Assembly: GCF_900102435.1 (NCBI RefSeq)
Contig: NZ_FNBU01000001.1
Location: forward strand, 133,203 to 197,202
Source: Sporolituus thermophilus DSM 23256
Lineage (GTDB): Bacteria > Bacillota > Negativicutes > Sporomusales > Thermosinaceae
Direction of reading: 5' to 3'
DNA: 64,000 nucleotides
The position numbers were made by a program, and so were the translations under genes. Below, piece after piece: positions 26,521 through 34,820 of this stretch (position 1 is the first letter of the stretch; each line of letters begins with the position of its first letter). The notes under the pieces were generated by a model. The model did no database searches. It was not told the origin of the DNA and was given only the letters and a program-made list of their open reading frames with translations.

Positions 26521-27888
26521 TCATTTGGGCCAAAATATTTCGTTGGGTACCGTAATGCCGTTGGCCGCCAGCTTTTCCAGGAACTTGGGACGAATACCCG
26601 TTGGCCGGTAGCGGCCGATGATCCTTCCGCTTTCGTCTTTGCCGGTCTGCTCAAAAACGAAAATATCCTGCAGGGTGATGACATCCCCCTCCATTCCCTG
26701 CACTTCGGTCAGATGGGTGATTTTCCGGCTGCCGTCCCGCAGGCGGGCCTGTTGGACAATAAGGTCAATCGCCGAAGAAATTTGCTCCCTGATGGCCCGT
26801 ACCGGCAGGTCCATGCCGGCCATCAGCACCATCGTCTCCAAGCGGCTGAGCATGTCGCGGGGACTGTTGGCATGGCCGGTCGTTAGCGAACCGTCATGGC
26901 CGGTATTCATGGCCTGGAGCATATCAAGGGCCTCGCCGCTGCGCACCTCGCCGACAACGATGCGGTCCGGCCGCATCCGCAGGCTGTTGCGCACCAGGTC
27001 GCGCATGGTTATGGCTCCTTTGCCCTCAATATTGGGCGGGCGCGTTTCCAGAGTTACCACATGCTCCTGCCTAAGCTGCAGCTCGGCGGCGTCCTCGATG
27101 GTGATGATGCGCTCATCGGCCGGGATGAAGGAAGACAAACAGTTCAAGGTTGTCGTTTTGCCCGATCCCGTCCCGCCGGACACGACAATATTGAGCTTAC
27201 CTTCGACACAGGCCTTGAGAAAATTGGCCATTTCTTCGGTCAGGGTCCCGAAGTTAATTAGGTCCTGGATAGTGAGCGGGTCTTTGGCGAACTTGCGGAT
27301 GGTGAGACACGGGCCCTTGAGGGCCAGCGGCGGAATGATGGCATTGACCCGCGAGCCGTCGGGCAGGCGGGCGTCGACCATCGGGGAGCTTTCATCAATC
27401 CGCCGCCCCAGCGGCGCCACGATTTTTTCGATAACATGCATGACATGGGCGTCATCGCGAAACCGCACGTCAGTGAGCACCAGCTTGCCCTTGCGCTCAA
27501 CATAAACCTGGTTGGGCCCGTTGACCATAATTTCGGAAATGGTGTCATCTTTGAGGAGCGGGTCGATTGGCCCGTAGCCTAATACTTCGTCGACCACCTC
27601 GGTAATAATGCGGCCCCGGTCACTCCGCGGCACCGGCACCGCTTCTTCGTCCATAACGGCGGTGGCGATCCGCGTCACCGCTTCCTCCAGCATCGTGCGG
27701 TCTACTTCCTGGTCGGTAAGCGCCTTGCTTTCCTCCAGGCTCATCTCGTCAATAATCCGTTTATGGATCCGCACCTTTAGATTCTGATAGGGGTCGCTTT
27801 TCACCGGCAAGAAAGTCTTTGCCTTTTCCGCCCCTTTGCCTGGCTGTTCACTTTGTTTTTGCGCTTCCAGCCGTTTTAAGAGCGACAT
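26521..27888 (-). CDS. cpaF: Tad pilus assembly ATPase CpaF/TadA
   Basis: A 455-residue type II/IV secretion ATPase that powers Flp pilus assembly. Walker A is GGTGSGKTT at about residues 238-246; the Asp box and Walker B region (TIEDAAELQL, RPDIRIVVGEVR-like sequence) and the His box (TGHDGSLTTGHAN) follow. The N-terminal CpaF domain (about residues 40-200) is complete. It lies between tadG and tadC, which splits the usual cpaB-cpaC-cpaE-cpaF-tadB-tadC order: here tadB is kilobases away on the same strand. Confidence 0.95.
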   Translation of the reverse strand: MSLLKRLEAQKQSEQPGKGAEKAKTFLPVKSDPYQNLKVRIHKRIIDEMSLEESKALTDQEVDRTMLEEAVTRIATAVMDEEAVPVPRSDRGRIITEVVDEVLGYGPIDPLLKDDTISEIMVNGPNQVYVERKGKLVLTDVRFRDDAHVMHVIEKIVAPLGRRIDESSPMVDARLPDGSRVNAIIPPLALKGPCLTIRKFAKDPLTIQDLINFGTLTEEMANFLKACVEGKLNIVVSGGTGSGKTTTLNCLSSFIPADERIITIEDAAELQLRQEHVVTLETRPPNIEGKGAITMRDLVRNSLRMRPDRIVVGEVRSGEALDMLQAMNTGHDGSLTTGHANSPRDMLSRLETMVLMAGMDLPVRAIREQISSAIDLIVQQARLRDGSRKITHLTEVQGMEGDVITLQDIFVFEQTGKDESGRIIGRYRPTGIRPKFLEKLAANGITVPNEIFWPK

Positions 27889-27899
27889 ATTATCACCTT

Positions 27900-28823
27900 C
27901 TATTGTACCAGAGCAATATTGCGCAGCCCATAATCCCCGGCTGAATCTGCCGCCTCGCCGGGCATATACATTTTCATAAATTTGCCGGTGACGTAGTTGT
28001 CTTTGCCCGAACCATGCACTCCCTCGAGGAAAAAGGCGGCAAAGCCAACGATTTGCACCTCGCCGCGGCCGTTTACGTCGAGCGATGCCAGCACCGGCAG
28101 AATAACAATGCGCGGCGAACCTTTTTGGACCGTAGCAAAGGTAGCATGGGGATCAAGACCAATCCGGTAATTGACACCTTCACTGGTTGGACCGGACATA
28201 TTGCCGGTCTCGGTTTCCACCCAATCGCCTACCCGCAGCGTGGAATTATAGCCATATTTAACATTGTCGCAGTAAGTGCTGCCGCCTCTGGCCCGTAACG
28301 CCAGGGCGCCGTAGTTGCCGGACGTACCGCTGCCGCCGCCTTCTTTTAGCTCGTAAGTTTGGCCGAACACAAAATCGTTCCAGACTACGCCAAACGGGAC
28401 TACCCCGGTTGCGGCGCTAAGCGGACGGACCGCGGCCTTGGCCGCCGCTTGTACGGTCGAACTGTTAAGGCCGAACACGCGGGCGAAAAAGAGTTCCACC
28501 GGCCGGGTGGCCTGCACCGCCACGCTGTGATTGTCGATGATTTCAACCGTAACGGCGTCGCCACTCCGCCCATTGCGCGCGGCATAATCAAGGGCGCTGG
28601 CGCGGGCGGCAGCCGCGTCGTCCGGCAGGTCCTGCACGCCGGCCAAGGCAGCGGCATCGGCCAGGTTGGCCAGCTCGACCCGGTTAAAGTACAAGAGGCC
28701 CACATCCACGACAATGGCGGCAAAACCAAGCATGGCCGTAAACGCGAGCGCCGTGAGCACCGCCACGGCCCCCCGCTGGCTGCGCAGCAGTTTCCCGGCC
28801 AATTTGACGCAAAACTTACTCAT
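27900..28823 (-). CDS. TadG-like pilus-associated protein
   Basis: A 307-residue protein with one N-terminal membrane helix preceded by a short basic stretch (RSQRGAVAVLTALAFTAMLG, about residues 14-33) and the family pattern FNRVELANLADAAALAGVQ. This is the Tad/Flp pilus-assembly TadE/G-like N-terminal domain. The rest (about residues 120-300) is extracytoplasmic with no recognised domain. TadG proteins act as minor pilins or anchoring proteins. ATG overlaps the tadE stop by 8 bp. Confidence 0.85.
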   Translation of the reverse strand: MSKFCVKLAGKLLRSQRGAVAVLTALAFTAMLGFAAIVVDVGLLYFNRVELANLADAAALAGVQDLPDDAAAARASALDYAARNGRSGDAVTVEIIDNHSVAVQATRPVELFFARVFGLNSSTVQAAAKAAVRPLSAATGVVPFGVVWNDFVFGQTYELKEGGGSGTSGNYGALALRARGGSTYCDNVKYGYNSTLRVGDWVETETGNMSGPTSEGVNYRIGLDPHATFATVQKGSPRIVILPVLASLDVNGRGEVQIVGFAAFFLEGVHGSGKDNYVTGKFMKMYMPGEAADSAGDYGLRNIALVQ

Positions 28824-29220
28824 ACCGCATGACCGCCCTTCCCTGCACTATATAAGGGTTTTGCGGGAAAAAAGCACTGATGAGCGGCGTAACTAATTGG
28901 ACAGGATTGCTGACCACGACGGTAATGGGCTCGCCGTGTATCCGGCCGGCCTCACTGGGTTCAATGGCAATCGCAAGCTGCCCCCGGTCAACGGACTGGG
29001 CAGCATTACGCACGGCGGCGGCGACAGCCGCATCACTGCCGCCTACGGCCGCTATCCGGGCTCCTTCCCGTGCTGCCGCCGTCACAACTAAATATTCATG
29101 AAAGACCCGGCCAAACTCCATCATCCCCGCCAGCAGCAGCACCACTACCGGCAGCACCAGCGCCAGCTCGACCAGCGTCTGGCCGCGGTGGTTTTTCAGC
29201 ATCCGGGCAATGCCAAGCAT
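28816..29220 (-). CDS. TadE-like pseudopilin
   Basis: About 134 residues. The N-terminal GQTLVELALVLPVVVLLLAG (about residues 16-35) has the Glu and hydrophobic helix typical of TadE pseudopilins, which are processed by the Tad prepilin peptidase. The remainder is a small extracytoplasmic domain (VVTAAAREGARIAAVGG). Start at 29220 follows GAGGTGA; a GTG nine bases earlier is less likely. No prepilin peptidase is encoded in the window, so processing must rely on one elsewhere. Confidence 0.87.
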   Translation of the reverse strand: MLGIARMLKNHRGQTLVELALVLPVVVLLLAGMMEFGRVFHEYLVVTAAAREGARIAAVGGSDAAVAAAVRNAAQSVDRGQLAIAIEPSEAGRIHGEPITVVVSNPVQLVTPLISAFFPQNPYIVQGRAVMRYE

Positions 29221-29273
29221 AGTCGTCACCTCGCTTCGCCAAAAAGCGCCGCCATAAGCGGAAAGCCAATTTT

Positions 29274-29367
29274 ATTGTAACACTGCCCGCTCAGGCCGCA
29301 CATCGTGCTCCGGTCTTAACTATTGCAGGCGAACAGTCCCAGCGGCCAAACCGAGACTTAAGTCCCA
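29274..29367 (-). promoter_or_regulatory. Upstream element of tadE, similar to that of flp
   Basis: Minus strand, 5' to 3': TGGGACT (29361-29367), CTGGGACTGTTCGCC (from 29342), TTAAGACCGGA near 29310-29320, then TGTTACAAT with a possible -10 TACAAT (29274-29279). The same blocks in the same order occur upstream of flp at 29686-29788. GACTTAAGTC (29356-29365) is a perfect palindrome. No good -35 is seen, so an activator may be needed. Confidence 0.5.
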
Positions 29368-29400
29368 CCTTGGCAAAATAAACCACGCCGAAAGCGCACA

Positions 29401-29430
29401 ATAAAAGCCCCCTGGTAGCCCAGGGGGCGT
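29401..29430 (-). terminator. Terminator/attenuator after flp
   Basis: GCCCCCTGG (29407-29415) pairs perfectly with CCAGGGGGC (29420-29428); on the minus strand it is followed by TTTTATT. It would let flp be expressed more strongly than the genes after it. Confidence 0.9.
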
Positions 29431-29439
29431 AAATCACGG

Positions 29440-29628
29440 TTACTGGCCGGTGGTGCCGCTTAGCTTGCCGGCGACATTATTTAACATGCTGTCCAGGTTT
29501 CCGCCCATCGTCATCAGTGCGCCGATGACCACCACGGCGATCAGGGCGAGGATCAGGCCGTACTCTACCATGCCCTGGCCTCTTTGACACCGTAAATAGG
29601 TCTTTACCATTTCCCACCACATTAACAT
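29440..29628 (-). CDS. flp: Flp family type IVb pilin
   Basis: A 62-residue prepilin. The leader ends RCQRG and cleavage is expected between G17 and Q18, giving a mature N terminus QGMVEYGL with E22 at position +5 and Y23 next, the Flp hallmark. A hydrophobic helix (LILALIAVVVIGALMTMGG) and a short polar tail follow. AGGAGG precedes the ATG by eight bases. A strong terminator just downstream is usual for an abundant pilin. It is the major subunit of the Tad pilus. Confidence 0.95.
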   Translation of the reverse strand: MLMWWEMVKTYLRCQRGQGMVEYGLILALIAVVVIGALMTMGGNLDSMLNNVAGKLSGTTGQ

Positions 29629-29685
29629 TTTCCCTACCTCCTAAATTTATGCGCTAGTTTGATTGCGGCTGTCTGTTTTGACTAT

Positions 29686-29788
29686 ATTGTAACATTGTGA
29701 ATTGCCTTTTCCATCGACCGCAGGTCTTATTCGCGCTGGGCATCCGGTCTTATTTGCATAAGTTAGCCGGCAGGGCAAAAAGTCCCAG
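29686..29788 (-). promoter_or_regulatory. Upstream element of flp
   Basis: Minus strand: CTGGGACTTTTTGCC (from 29788), AATAAGACCGGA (29746-29754 region), a second AATAAGACC 23 bp downstream (29723-29731), and TGTTACAATA with a possible -10 TACAAT (29686-29691). It is shared with the tadE upstream element. The paired AATAAGACC suggests a dimeric activator. Confidence 0.5.
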
Positions 29789-29811
29789 AAATACTCACGG
29801 TAAGTGGCAAT

Positions 29812-29833
29812 CGGAAAGTAGAAAGTGGTGAAG
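29812..29833. repeat. Short ACTTTCC-type tract
   Basis: On the minus strand CACTTTCTACTTTCCGATT, matching part of the tracts at 18729-18780 and 43135-43193. Confidence 0.5.
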
Positions 29834-29848
29834 CGGCCAATATGTTTT

Positions 29849-30982
29849 TTATCGTAGCGGTACTTTGAGGAAAACCTTTGTTCCTTTTCCTTTTTCCGAA
29901 GCAATTTTCAGTTCGCCGCCCAGGATGCTGACCCGCTCACGCATGCCCATCAGGCCAAACGACTCGCTGCCCACGTTTTCCAGACCGTCAAAACCCCGGC
30001 CGTCGTCTTCCACCACGACCGATACCACCCCGGGACGAAAATCAATCCGCACCCATACGGCAGTGGCCTTGGCATGTTTCTCCACATTGGTCAGCGCTTC
30101 CTGAATGACGCGGAAAACGCCGATTTCAATATGGCTGTCCAGGCGCTTCTCCTCGCCCAGTACCTTAAGTTCGGCAATTAGTCCCGTCCGTTCTTTAAGC
30201 GTGTCCAGCACCCGGCGCAGGGTCGGAACCAGGCCCAGGTCGTCCAGCGTCATCGGCCGGAGGTCAAAGATTATTTTGCGCGTCTCCTTCAGGCACAGCC
30301 TTACTTGTTCCCGCAGCTCCCGCAGTTCGGCCTTGGCTCGCGCGATATCGGTATCGATGAGCCGTTCACACACCTCGGCGCGAAAAACGACGTTGGCCAT
30401 GGCCTGGGCCGGCCCGTCGTGAATTTCCCGCGCCACGCGGCGGCGCTCCTCTTCCTGGGCCTTGATGATCTTAACGCCGAATGCCTGGCGCTGCTGTAGC
30501 GTCCCCAGGTGGGTCAGCACATTTTCCATCTGGCTGCCGAGAAAACCAAGCGCCGCTCCGACCTGCGCCACTAAACTCTCGGCCCGCTCCACGGTATTTT
30601 TCAGGTTGCGCAGGCGCAGTTCAAGCTCGTCGCGCTGCCGCCGCAAGGCTGCCTCCTGCTCCCGGGCGACGGCCAGTTCGACCTGCAGCTGGCTGGCTTC
30701 GTCATAGGCGGCCTTGACATCGGCTTCCGAATAAATGGTGAAATTGCGGCTCACTTCCATCAGCCGCAACCTAGCCCGCCGCTCGCGGCGCTCCAATTCG
30801 TCAACCTTAAAAATAATATCGGCCGTAGCTTGTTTAACGCGCTCAATGTCTTTTTTCACATGTTCCATCTCAACTCGGGCCGCCTCATAGATATCGAAAA
30901 TTTGAGCCTTGCCTTTCTCCACGGCGGCAATAGTCTGTTTCACGATTTTATCCAGCAGTTTGACATCAAGTTGTTGCTGCAT
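29849..30982 (-). CDS. DegS-like cytoplasmic sensor histidine kinase
   Basis: A 377-residue kinase with no membrane segment. Residues 1-160 are helical and largely coiled coil (DegS-type sensor region). The HisKA_3 dimer/phosphoacceptor motif is EEERRRVAREIHDGPAQ with H188, and the HATPase_c domain (about 270-377) has ENVEKHA-type N box (TNVEKHAKA), DDGRGF and GLMGMRER. Such kinases normally pair with a LuxR-type DegU regulator, but none is in this window. The only receiver here is fused to CpaE. It lies within the pilus locus, 220 bp before flp. Confidence 0.9.
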   Translation of the reverse strand: MQQQLDVKLLDKIVKQTIAAVEKGKAQIFDIYEAARVEMEHVKKDIERVKQATADIIFKVDELERRERRARLRLMEVSRNFTIYSEADVKAAYDEASQLQVELAVAREQEAALRRQRDELELRLRNLKNTVERAESLVAQVGAALGFLGSQMENVLTHLGTLQQRQAFGVKIIKAQEEERRRVAREIHDGPAQAMANVVFRAEVCERLIDTDIARAKAELRELREQVRLCLKETRKIIFDLRPMTLDDLGLVPTLRRVLDTLKERTGLIAELKVLGEEKRLDSHIEIGVFRVIQEALTNVEKHAKATAVWVRIDFRPGVVSVVVEDDGRGFDGLENVGSESFGLMGMRERVSILGGELKIASEKGKGTKVFLKVPLR

Positions 30983-31054
30983 AGCGCGCCACCTTTAGAC
31001 ATTTTTTTAATGACAATTCGGCGACGGCAACCGTTTCCCTGCCGTCAAAAGAAC

Positions 31055-31327
31055 AAAAGCGCCAGCGCGCCTTTTTAACAAAACCGCGAAGGACGCTAAG
31101 GCCGCAAAGGGTATACCGGGCGCGACGCATGTCGCGCCAAAAAAGAAAAATCCTTTGCGCACCTTCGCGCTCTTTGCGAACTACCCTGAAAAGCGTAAAA
31201 CCGCAAAGGCCGCGAAGAACGCAAAGGGCTACGCGCGCGACAGTTGTCGCGCGAGATTAGTTCATAAACTTACTTTTCATTCTTTGTGGTGCTAACTGTT
31301 GGCATGATTATCTTTGCGGTTATAAAC
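31055..31327. repeat. Dispersed modular repeat, copy 4 (longest)
   Basis: It starts with AAAAGCGCCAGCGCGCCTTTTT (31055-31076). A first module (about 31090-31155) nearly equals 47218-47278, including TACCGGGCGCGACGCATGTCGCGCC in two halves. A second module, 31181-31280, nearly equals 11574-11673 inverted. A tail at 31290-31321 matches 18699-18728. It thus joins pieces seen separately in the other copies, and it separates tadB from the kinase gene. Confidence 0.85.
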
Positions 31328-31369
31328 TTATACTTCCTGATATAGTACAAAAGGAGCCGACCGGCCCCT

Positions 31370-32344
31370 TCAGACATCAATATTGACTATCCGACGGATT
31401 AACAGCACGCCGATAATTTGGCTTACGACCGCGCCGGCCACCAAGGCCCGGCCCAGCGGGTGGGTAAACAATACCTGCATATAGCCGGGATTAAGGGCGT
31501 AAATGATCAGACCAAGCGCAAAGGGTAACAGCCCGATAATGACGCCGGAAATCCGCCCCTGCGCGGTTAAAGTTTTGATTTCCCCCTTGATTTTGATCCG
31601 ACTGCGAATGGTATTGGCAATATTATCCAGAACTTCCGCCAAGTTGCCGCCCACCTGCCGCTGGATAAGCACCGCCGTCACCACCAGGTCGATGTCGTCG
31701 CTATCAACCCGTTTGGCCAGGTTATTCAGGGCCTCCTCGGTCGTAACGCCCAGGTTCATTTCCCGCAGGACCCGGGCAAATTCGGCGGCAATGGGTGGCG
31801 GCATTTCCCGCGACACCATCTCAATCGACTGCAGAAAGCTGTAGCCGGTGCGCAGCGAGTTGGCGATAAGAATTAGGGCGTCGCCCAGCTGGTCATTAAA
31901 CGCTTTCGTCCGCCGCTCCACTTTAACGCGCAGCACAAGAAGCGGCACGAAATAGCCGATAATGGCGCCAATAACCGCAAACATCAACCGGCCGCGGGCA
32001 AGGGCAACCAGCGTCAGCATTCCCATGAGCGCCGAGCCGGCGCAAATGACCAAAAACTCGGAACCGCGGAGCGGCAACCCGGCCTGCATGAGCCGGTGCT
32101 CCAGCCGCCGCGACCACTGAAAAGATTCAAAATGCCTGCTAAGCTGGCGCACCAGGCTGCGCCAAACCCCCATGGCCGGGGCCACCGCTTGTTCCGGCCG
32201 GAGTGACGCCGGCGCCGGCGGCTTTGCCACATAGCGGCTAATGCGCATTTTTACTTCGCGGCGGGCGACCGTGCCGAAATGATACAGCCCGACGACCGCG
32301 ACGAACACCGTAATAAAGGCAGCCGCGACAATCAGCGTTAGCAT
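31370..32344 (-). CDS. tadB: Tad pilus inner-membrane platform protein TadB
   Basis: A 324-residue type II secretion F-domain protein with an N-terminal helix, paired central helices (about residues 110-150), a cytoplasmic domain with LRTGYSFLQSIEMVSREMPPP in parts, and C-terminal helices. It is the partner of TadC. It starts 12 bp after cpaE and ends about 390 bp before the kinase gene, from which it is separated by repeat copy 4, so expression of the downstream half of the locus may be independent. Confidence 0.92.
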   Translation of the reverse strand: MLTLIVAAAFITVFVAVVGLYHFGTVARREVKMRISRYVAKPPAPASLRPEQAVAPAMGVWRSLVRQLSRHFESFQWSRRLEHRLMQAGLPLRGSEFLVICAGSALMGMLTLVALARGRLMFAVIGAIIGYFVPLLVLRVKVERRTKAFNDQLGDALILIANSLRTGYSFLQSIEMVSREMPPPIAAEFARVLREMNLGVTTEEALNNLAKRVDSDDIDLVVTAVLIQRQVGGNLAEVLDNIANTIRSRIKIKGEIKTLTAQGRISGVIIGLLPFALGLIIYALNPGYMQVLFTHPLGRALVAGAVVSQIIGVLLIRRIVNIDV

Positions 32345-32356
32345 AAATTCCCTCCG

Positions 32357-33565
32357 TTAGCCGAAGAGACGCTTAATTTTGTGAACAACGCCGCGCGGCT
32401 CTGGTTCGGCCTTCCAGTCACCGCTGGCAATGGTGCGGGCCAAGTGAAAAATACTCTGGGACACGGCCGCCTCGGGATGGGAGACAACAAATGGCACGCC
32501 GCGGTTGACGGAAGCGACCACGGTTTTGCCGTCGCTTGGCAGGGTGGCCACAAAGGCATGGCGCAGGCTTTCCTCCACTTCCCGGACGTCCATGCCGCAT
32601 TCGGCGTTGGCACGGTTAAGCACCAGCTTGAATTTGTCGTCCGTATAGCCGAGCGACTCCATAATCTCCAGGCACAATTTGACGTTTTTGACGGTGGGCA
32701 AATCCATGGCCGACACTACGAGCACCAAGTCGGAAGCGTCGAGCACCGCCAGCATGGCGTCGCTGAACGACGGCGCCGTATCGACAATAATGTATTTGAA
32801 GCAGGTTTTCATGGTCTTCAAAATGGCGGCAAGATGGCCGGCGGTCACCGTTTCCGCCTGCTCAGGCCGCAGCGGCGCCGCCAGCACTTTAACCTGCTCG
32901 CTGTAGGACGCAAGATAACTGTCAAGCACCTTCGCGTCCGGCTCATCGCCGTCCCGCACCAGGTCGGCGATCGTGGCCTGGGGCAAGATGTTAAGAAATA
33001 ACGCCACATCGCCAAACTGGAGGTCGGCGTCGACGATACCCACTTTGGCCCCTGTGCGCGCGGCCAAAGCGACGGCAAGGTTGGTGGCAATGGTCGTTTT
33101 GCCGATGCCCCCTTTGGTGCTGAAAACGGTGATGATTTTGCCCGGTTCTACCGGTTTGGGTTCAAACTTAAGAACGCTGCGCCGCCTTTGTTCATTGTTA
33201 TAGACCCGCTTCACGGCCTGAACCAGCTCATCGCCGGTAAACGGCTTGATCAGGTAGTCTTTGGCCCCGGCGATCATCGCCCGCCGCAGATACTCCTGCT
33301 CGCCCTGAACGCTCATGATAATGATGCTGGCCGGCAGCGCCTCGGTGGTGATTATCTCGGTGGCGGCAATGCCGTCCATGCCCGGCATGTTAATATCCAT
33401 GAGAATAATGTCGGGCCGCAGTTCCCTGGCCTTAGCGATCGCCTCGGCGGCATCGGCGGCGAGGCCGGCTACCGTAATCTCGGGATGAAATTCCATCAGT
33501 TTACGGATATTTTCGCGCGTCGCCGCGCTATCGTCGGCAATAAGGACGCGGATTTTTTCGGCCAT
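32357..33565 (-). CDS. cpaE: CpaE-type MinD/ParA ATPase with N-terminal receiver domain
   Basis: A 402-residue fusion. Residues 1-115 are a response-regulator receiver with all key residues: D11-D12 (IADDS), phospho-acceptor D57 (LMDINMPGMDG), S85 and K107 (IKPF). Residues 142-390 are a MinD/ParA-like ATPase with deviant Walker A KGGIGKTT (151-158), DADLQFGD and DTAPSFSD. CpaE directs pilus assembly to a site in the cell. Many CpaE receivers have lost the Asp; this one appears phosphorylatable. The ATG at 33565 follows GGGGAGGAAAG; an upstream start adds 28 unrelated residues. Confidence 0.92.
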   Translation of the reverse strand: MAEKIRVLIADDSAATRENIRKLMEFHPEITVAGLAADAAEAIAKARELRPDIILMDINMPGMDGIAATEIITTEALPASIIIMSVQGEQEYLRRAMIAGAKDYLIKPFTGDELVQAVKRVYNNEQRRRSVLKFEPKPVEPGKIITVFSTKGGIGKTTIATNLAVALAARTGAKVGIVDADLQFGDVALFLNILPQATIADLVRDGDEPDAKVLDSYLASYSEQVKVLAAPLRPEQAETVTAGHLAAILKTMKTCFKYIIVDTAPSFSDAMLAVLDASDLVLVVSAMDLPTVKNVKLCLEIMESLGYTDDKFKLVLNRANAECGMDVREVEESLRHAFVATLPSDGKTVVASVNRGVPFVVSHPEAAVSQSIFHLARTIASGDWKAEPEPRGVVHKIKRLFG

Positions 33566-33566
33566 C

Positions 33567-34793
33567 TCACTTTCCTCCCCGCGGGTTTTCTTGGGCAAAC
33601 TCGGCCATCTCCCGGGTTGTCGCCGGCAGGTACTCGGCCGGATTGACAAGCAAAGGCGTGATCAGTACCAACAGTTCGGTTTCGCCCCGTCGGAACGATG
33701 TGCTGCGGAACAGCTGGCCAAGTACCGGCAGGTCGCCCAGCATCGGCACTTTAACAACATCCTTGCTCGTCTCGGTAGCGATCAGGCCGCCGATCGCCAT
33801 GGTCTGACCGGACGACAGGGCAATAGCCGTTTCGGCCTTGCGCAGCCGCACCGGCGGAATTTCCATACCGGCCCCTAATTTTATACTGCTTGCCGAGTTA
33901 TAGTCGAGGCTGCTCACTTCCGCCTTAACCCTGCTCTGAATGAGGCCGTCGCCATTGACCTCGGGCGCGATATCCAGCTTGATGCCATAGTCTTTCCACT
34001 CAATGGTGATTTTGTTATTATCCTGGGCCACGGGTACGGGAATCTGCCCGCCGATCATAATACTGGCCTTATCGCCGCTCAGCGTAACCACGTTTGGCTG
34101 AGAAAGGACTTTTACCGCCCCGTTTTTTACCAGGGCCGACAGTTGGGCATTGATGTCCGCATACCCGCCAAGATCGCCGAAGACATCCCCGACCTTGGAG
34201 TTCAGCGCCGACTGGCCGAAGGCAAAAGTTCCGGGCGTGCCCGGGCTATTTCCCCATTTGATGCCCAGCTCTTTGAGCTTCTGCCGATTAATTTCAAGAA
34301 CTTTCGCCTCGATTTTGACCTGCACCGGCCGCAATACTTCAAGGAGATTCACTACTTTGTCGCCATAAGCGGCGGCCAGTTTTTCCGCCCGGGCCTTTTG
34401 ATACTGGTTGTCGACAGTCCCTTCGAGGATGACGGTCCGGTTGACCTTGCTGACCCGGATGCCGTCATAGCCGAGGATGCTTCTGATTTCCCCCGCTAAT
34501 TTCGCGTCCGCGGCGCCTACTTCAACCTCATAGGTGGTGCGACCATACGCGGTCCAGACATGCAGCGTCGTAACACCGGGGGCCTTGCCAACCACCAGCA
34601 CTTCCGTCCCCGACACGACCAGCACGTCGGCGATTTCCGGGTTAGCCACCGCCACCCGCTGCACGCCGTTGAAACCAAGAACCCGCGACTGGTTGACCGC
34701 TACGGTCAGGGCGGCGTTAGCCAGGGCGGTCGCCGCCGTCAGCATTATGCAAATGCTTATTAGTAATACTGCGCAAAACCTGCTCTTGCCCAT
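33567..34793 (-). CDS. cpaC: Tad pilus secretin CpaC/RcpA
   Basis: A 408-residue protein with a signal peptide (about residues 1-26), an N-terminal pilus/secretin domain (VAVNQSRVLGFNGVQRVAV), a BON-like segment around residues 100-150 (VNRTVILEGTVDNQYQKARAE) and a C-terminal secretin domain with VLSQPNVVTLSGDKASIMIGG split across about residues 240-262. It would form the outer-membrane channel for the pilus. A secretin implies an outer membrane, consistent with a diderm Firmicute. It is 1 bp upstream of cpaE. Confidence 0.93.
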   Translation of the reverse strand: MGKSRFCAVLLISICIMLTAATALANAALTVAVNQSRVLGFNGVQRVAVANPEIADVLVVSGTEVLVVGKAPGVTTLHVWTAYGRTTYEVEVGAADAKLAGEIRSILGYDGIRVSKVNRTVILEGTVDNQYQKARAEKLAAAYGDKVVNLLEVLRPVQVKIEAKVLEINRQKLKELGIKWGNSPGTPGTFAFGQSALNSKVGDVFGDLGGYADINAQLSALVKNGAVKVLSQPNVVTLSGDKASIMIGGQIPVPVAQDNNKITIEWKDYGIKLDIAPEVNGDGLIQSRVKAEVSSLDYNSASSIKLGAGMEIPPVRLRKAETAIALSSGQTMAIGGLIATETSKDVVKVPMLGDLPVLGQLFRSTSFRRGETELLVLITPLLVNPAEYLPATTREMAEFAQENPRGGK

Positions 34794-34820
34794 ATATTTA
34801 ACCTCGCTTTAGCCGCTAGT

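Noticed and set aside
29274-29367. c-di-GMP-I riboswitch or sigma-54 promoter upstream of tadE and flp
   Set aside because: GGGAC and TGGTAGCC-like words drew attention, but the GCAAACC and tetraloop blocks of the riboswitch are absent, and the GG to GC spacing is two bases short for sigma-54.
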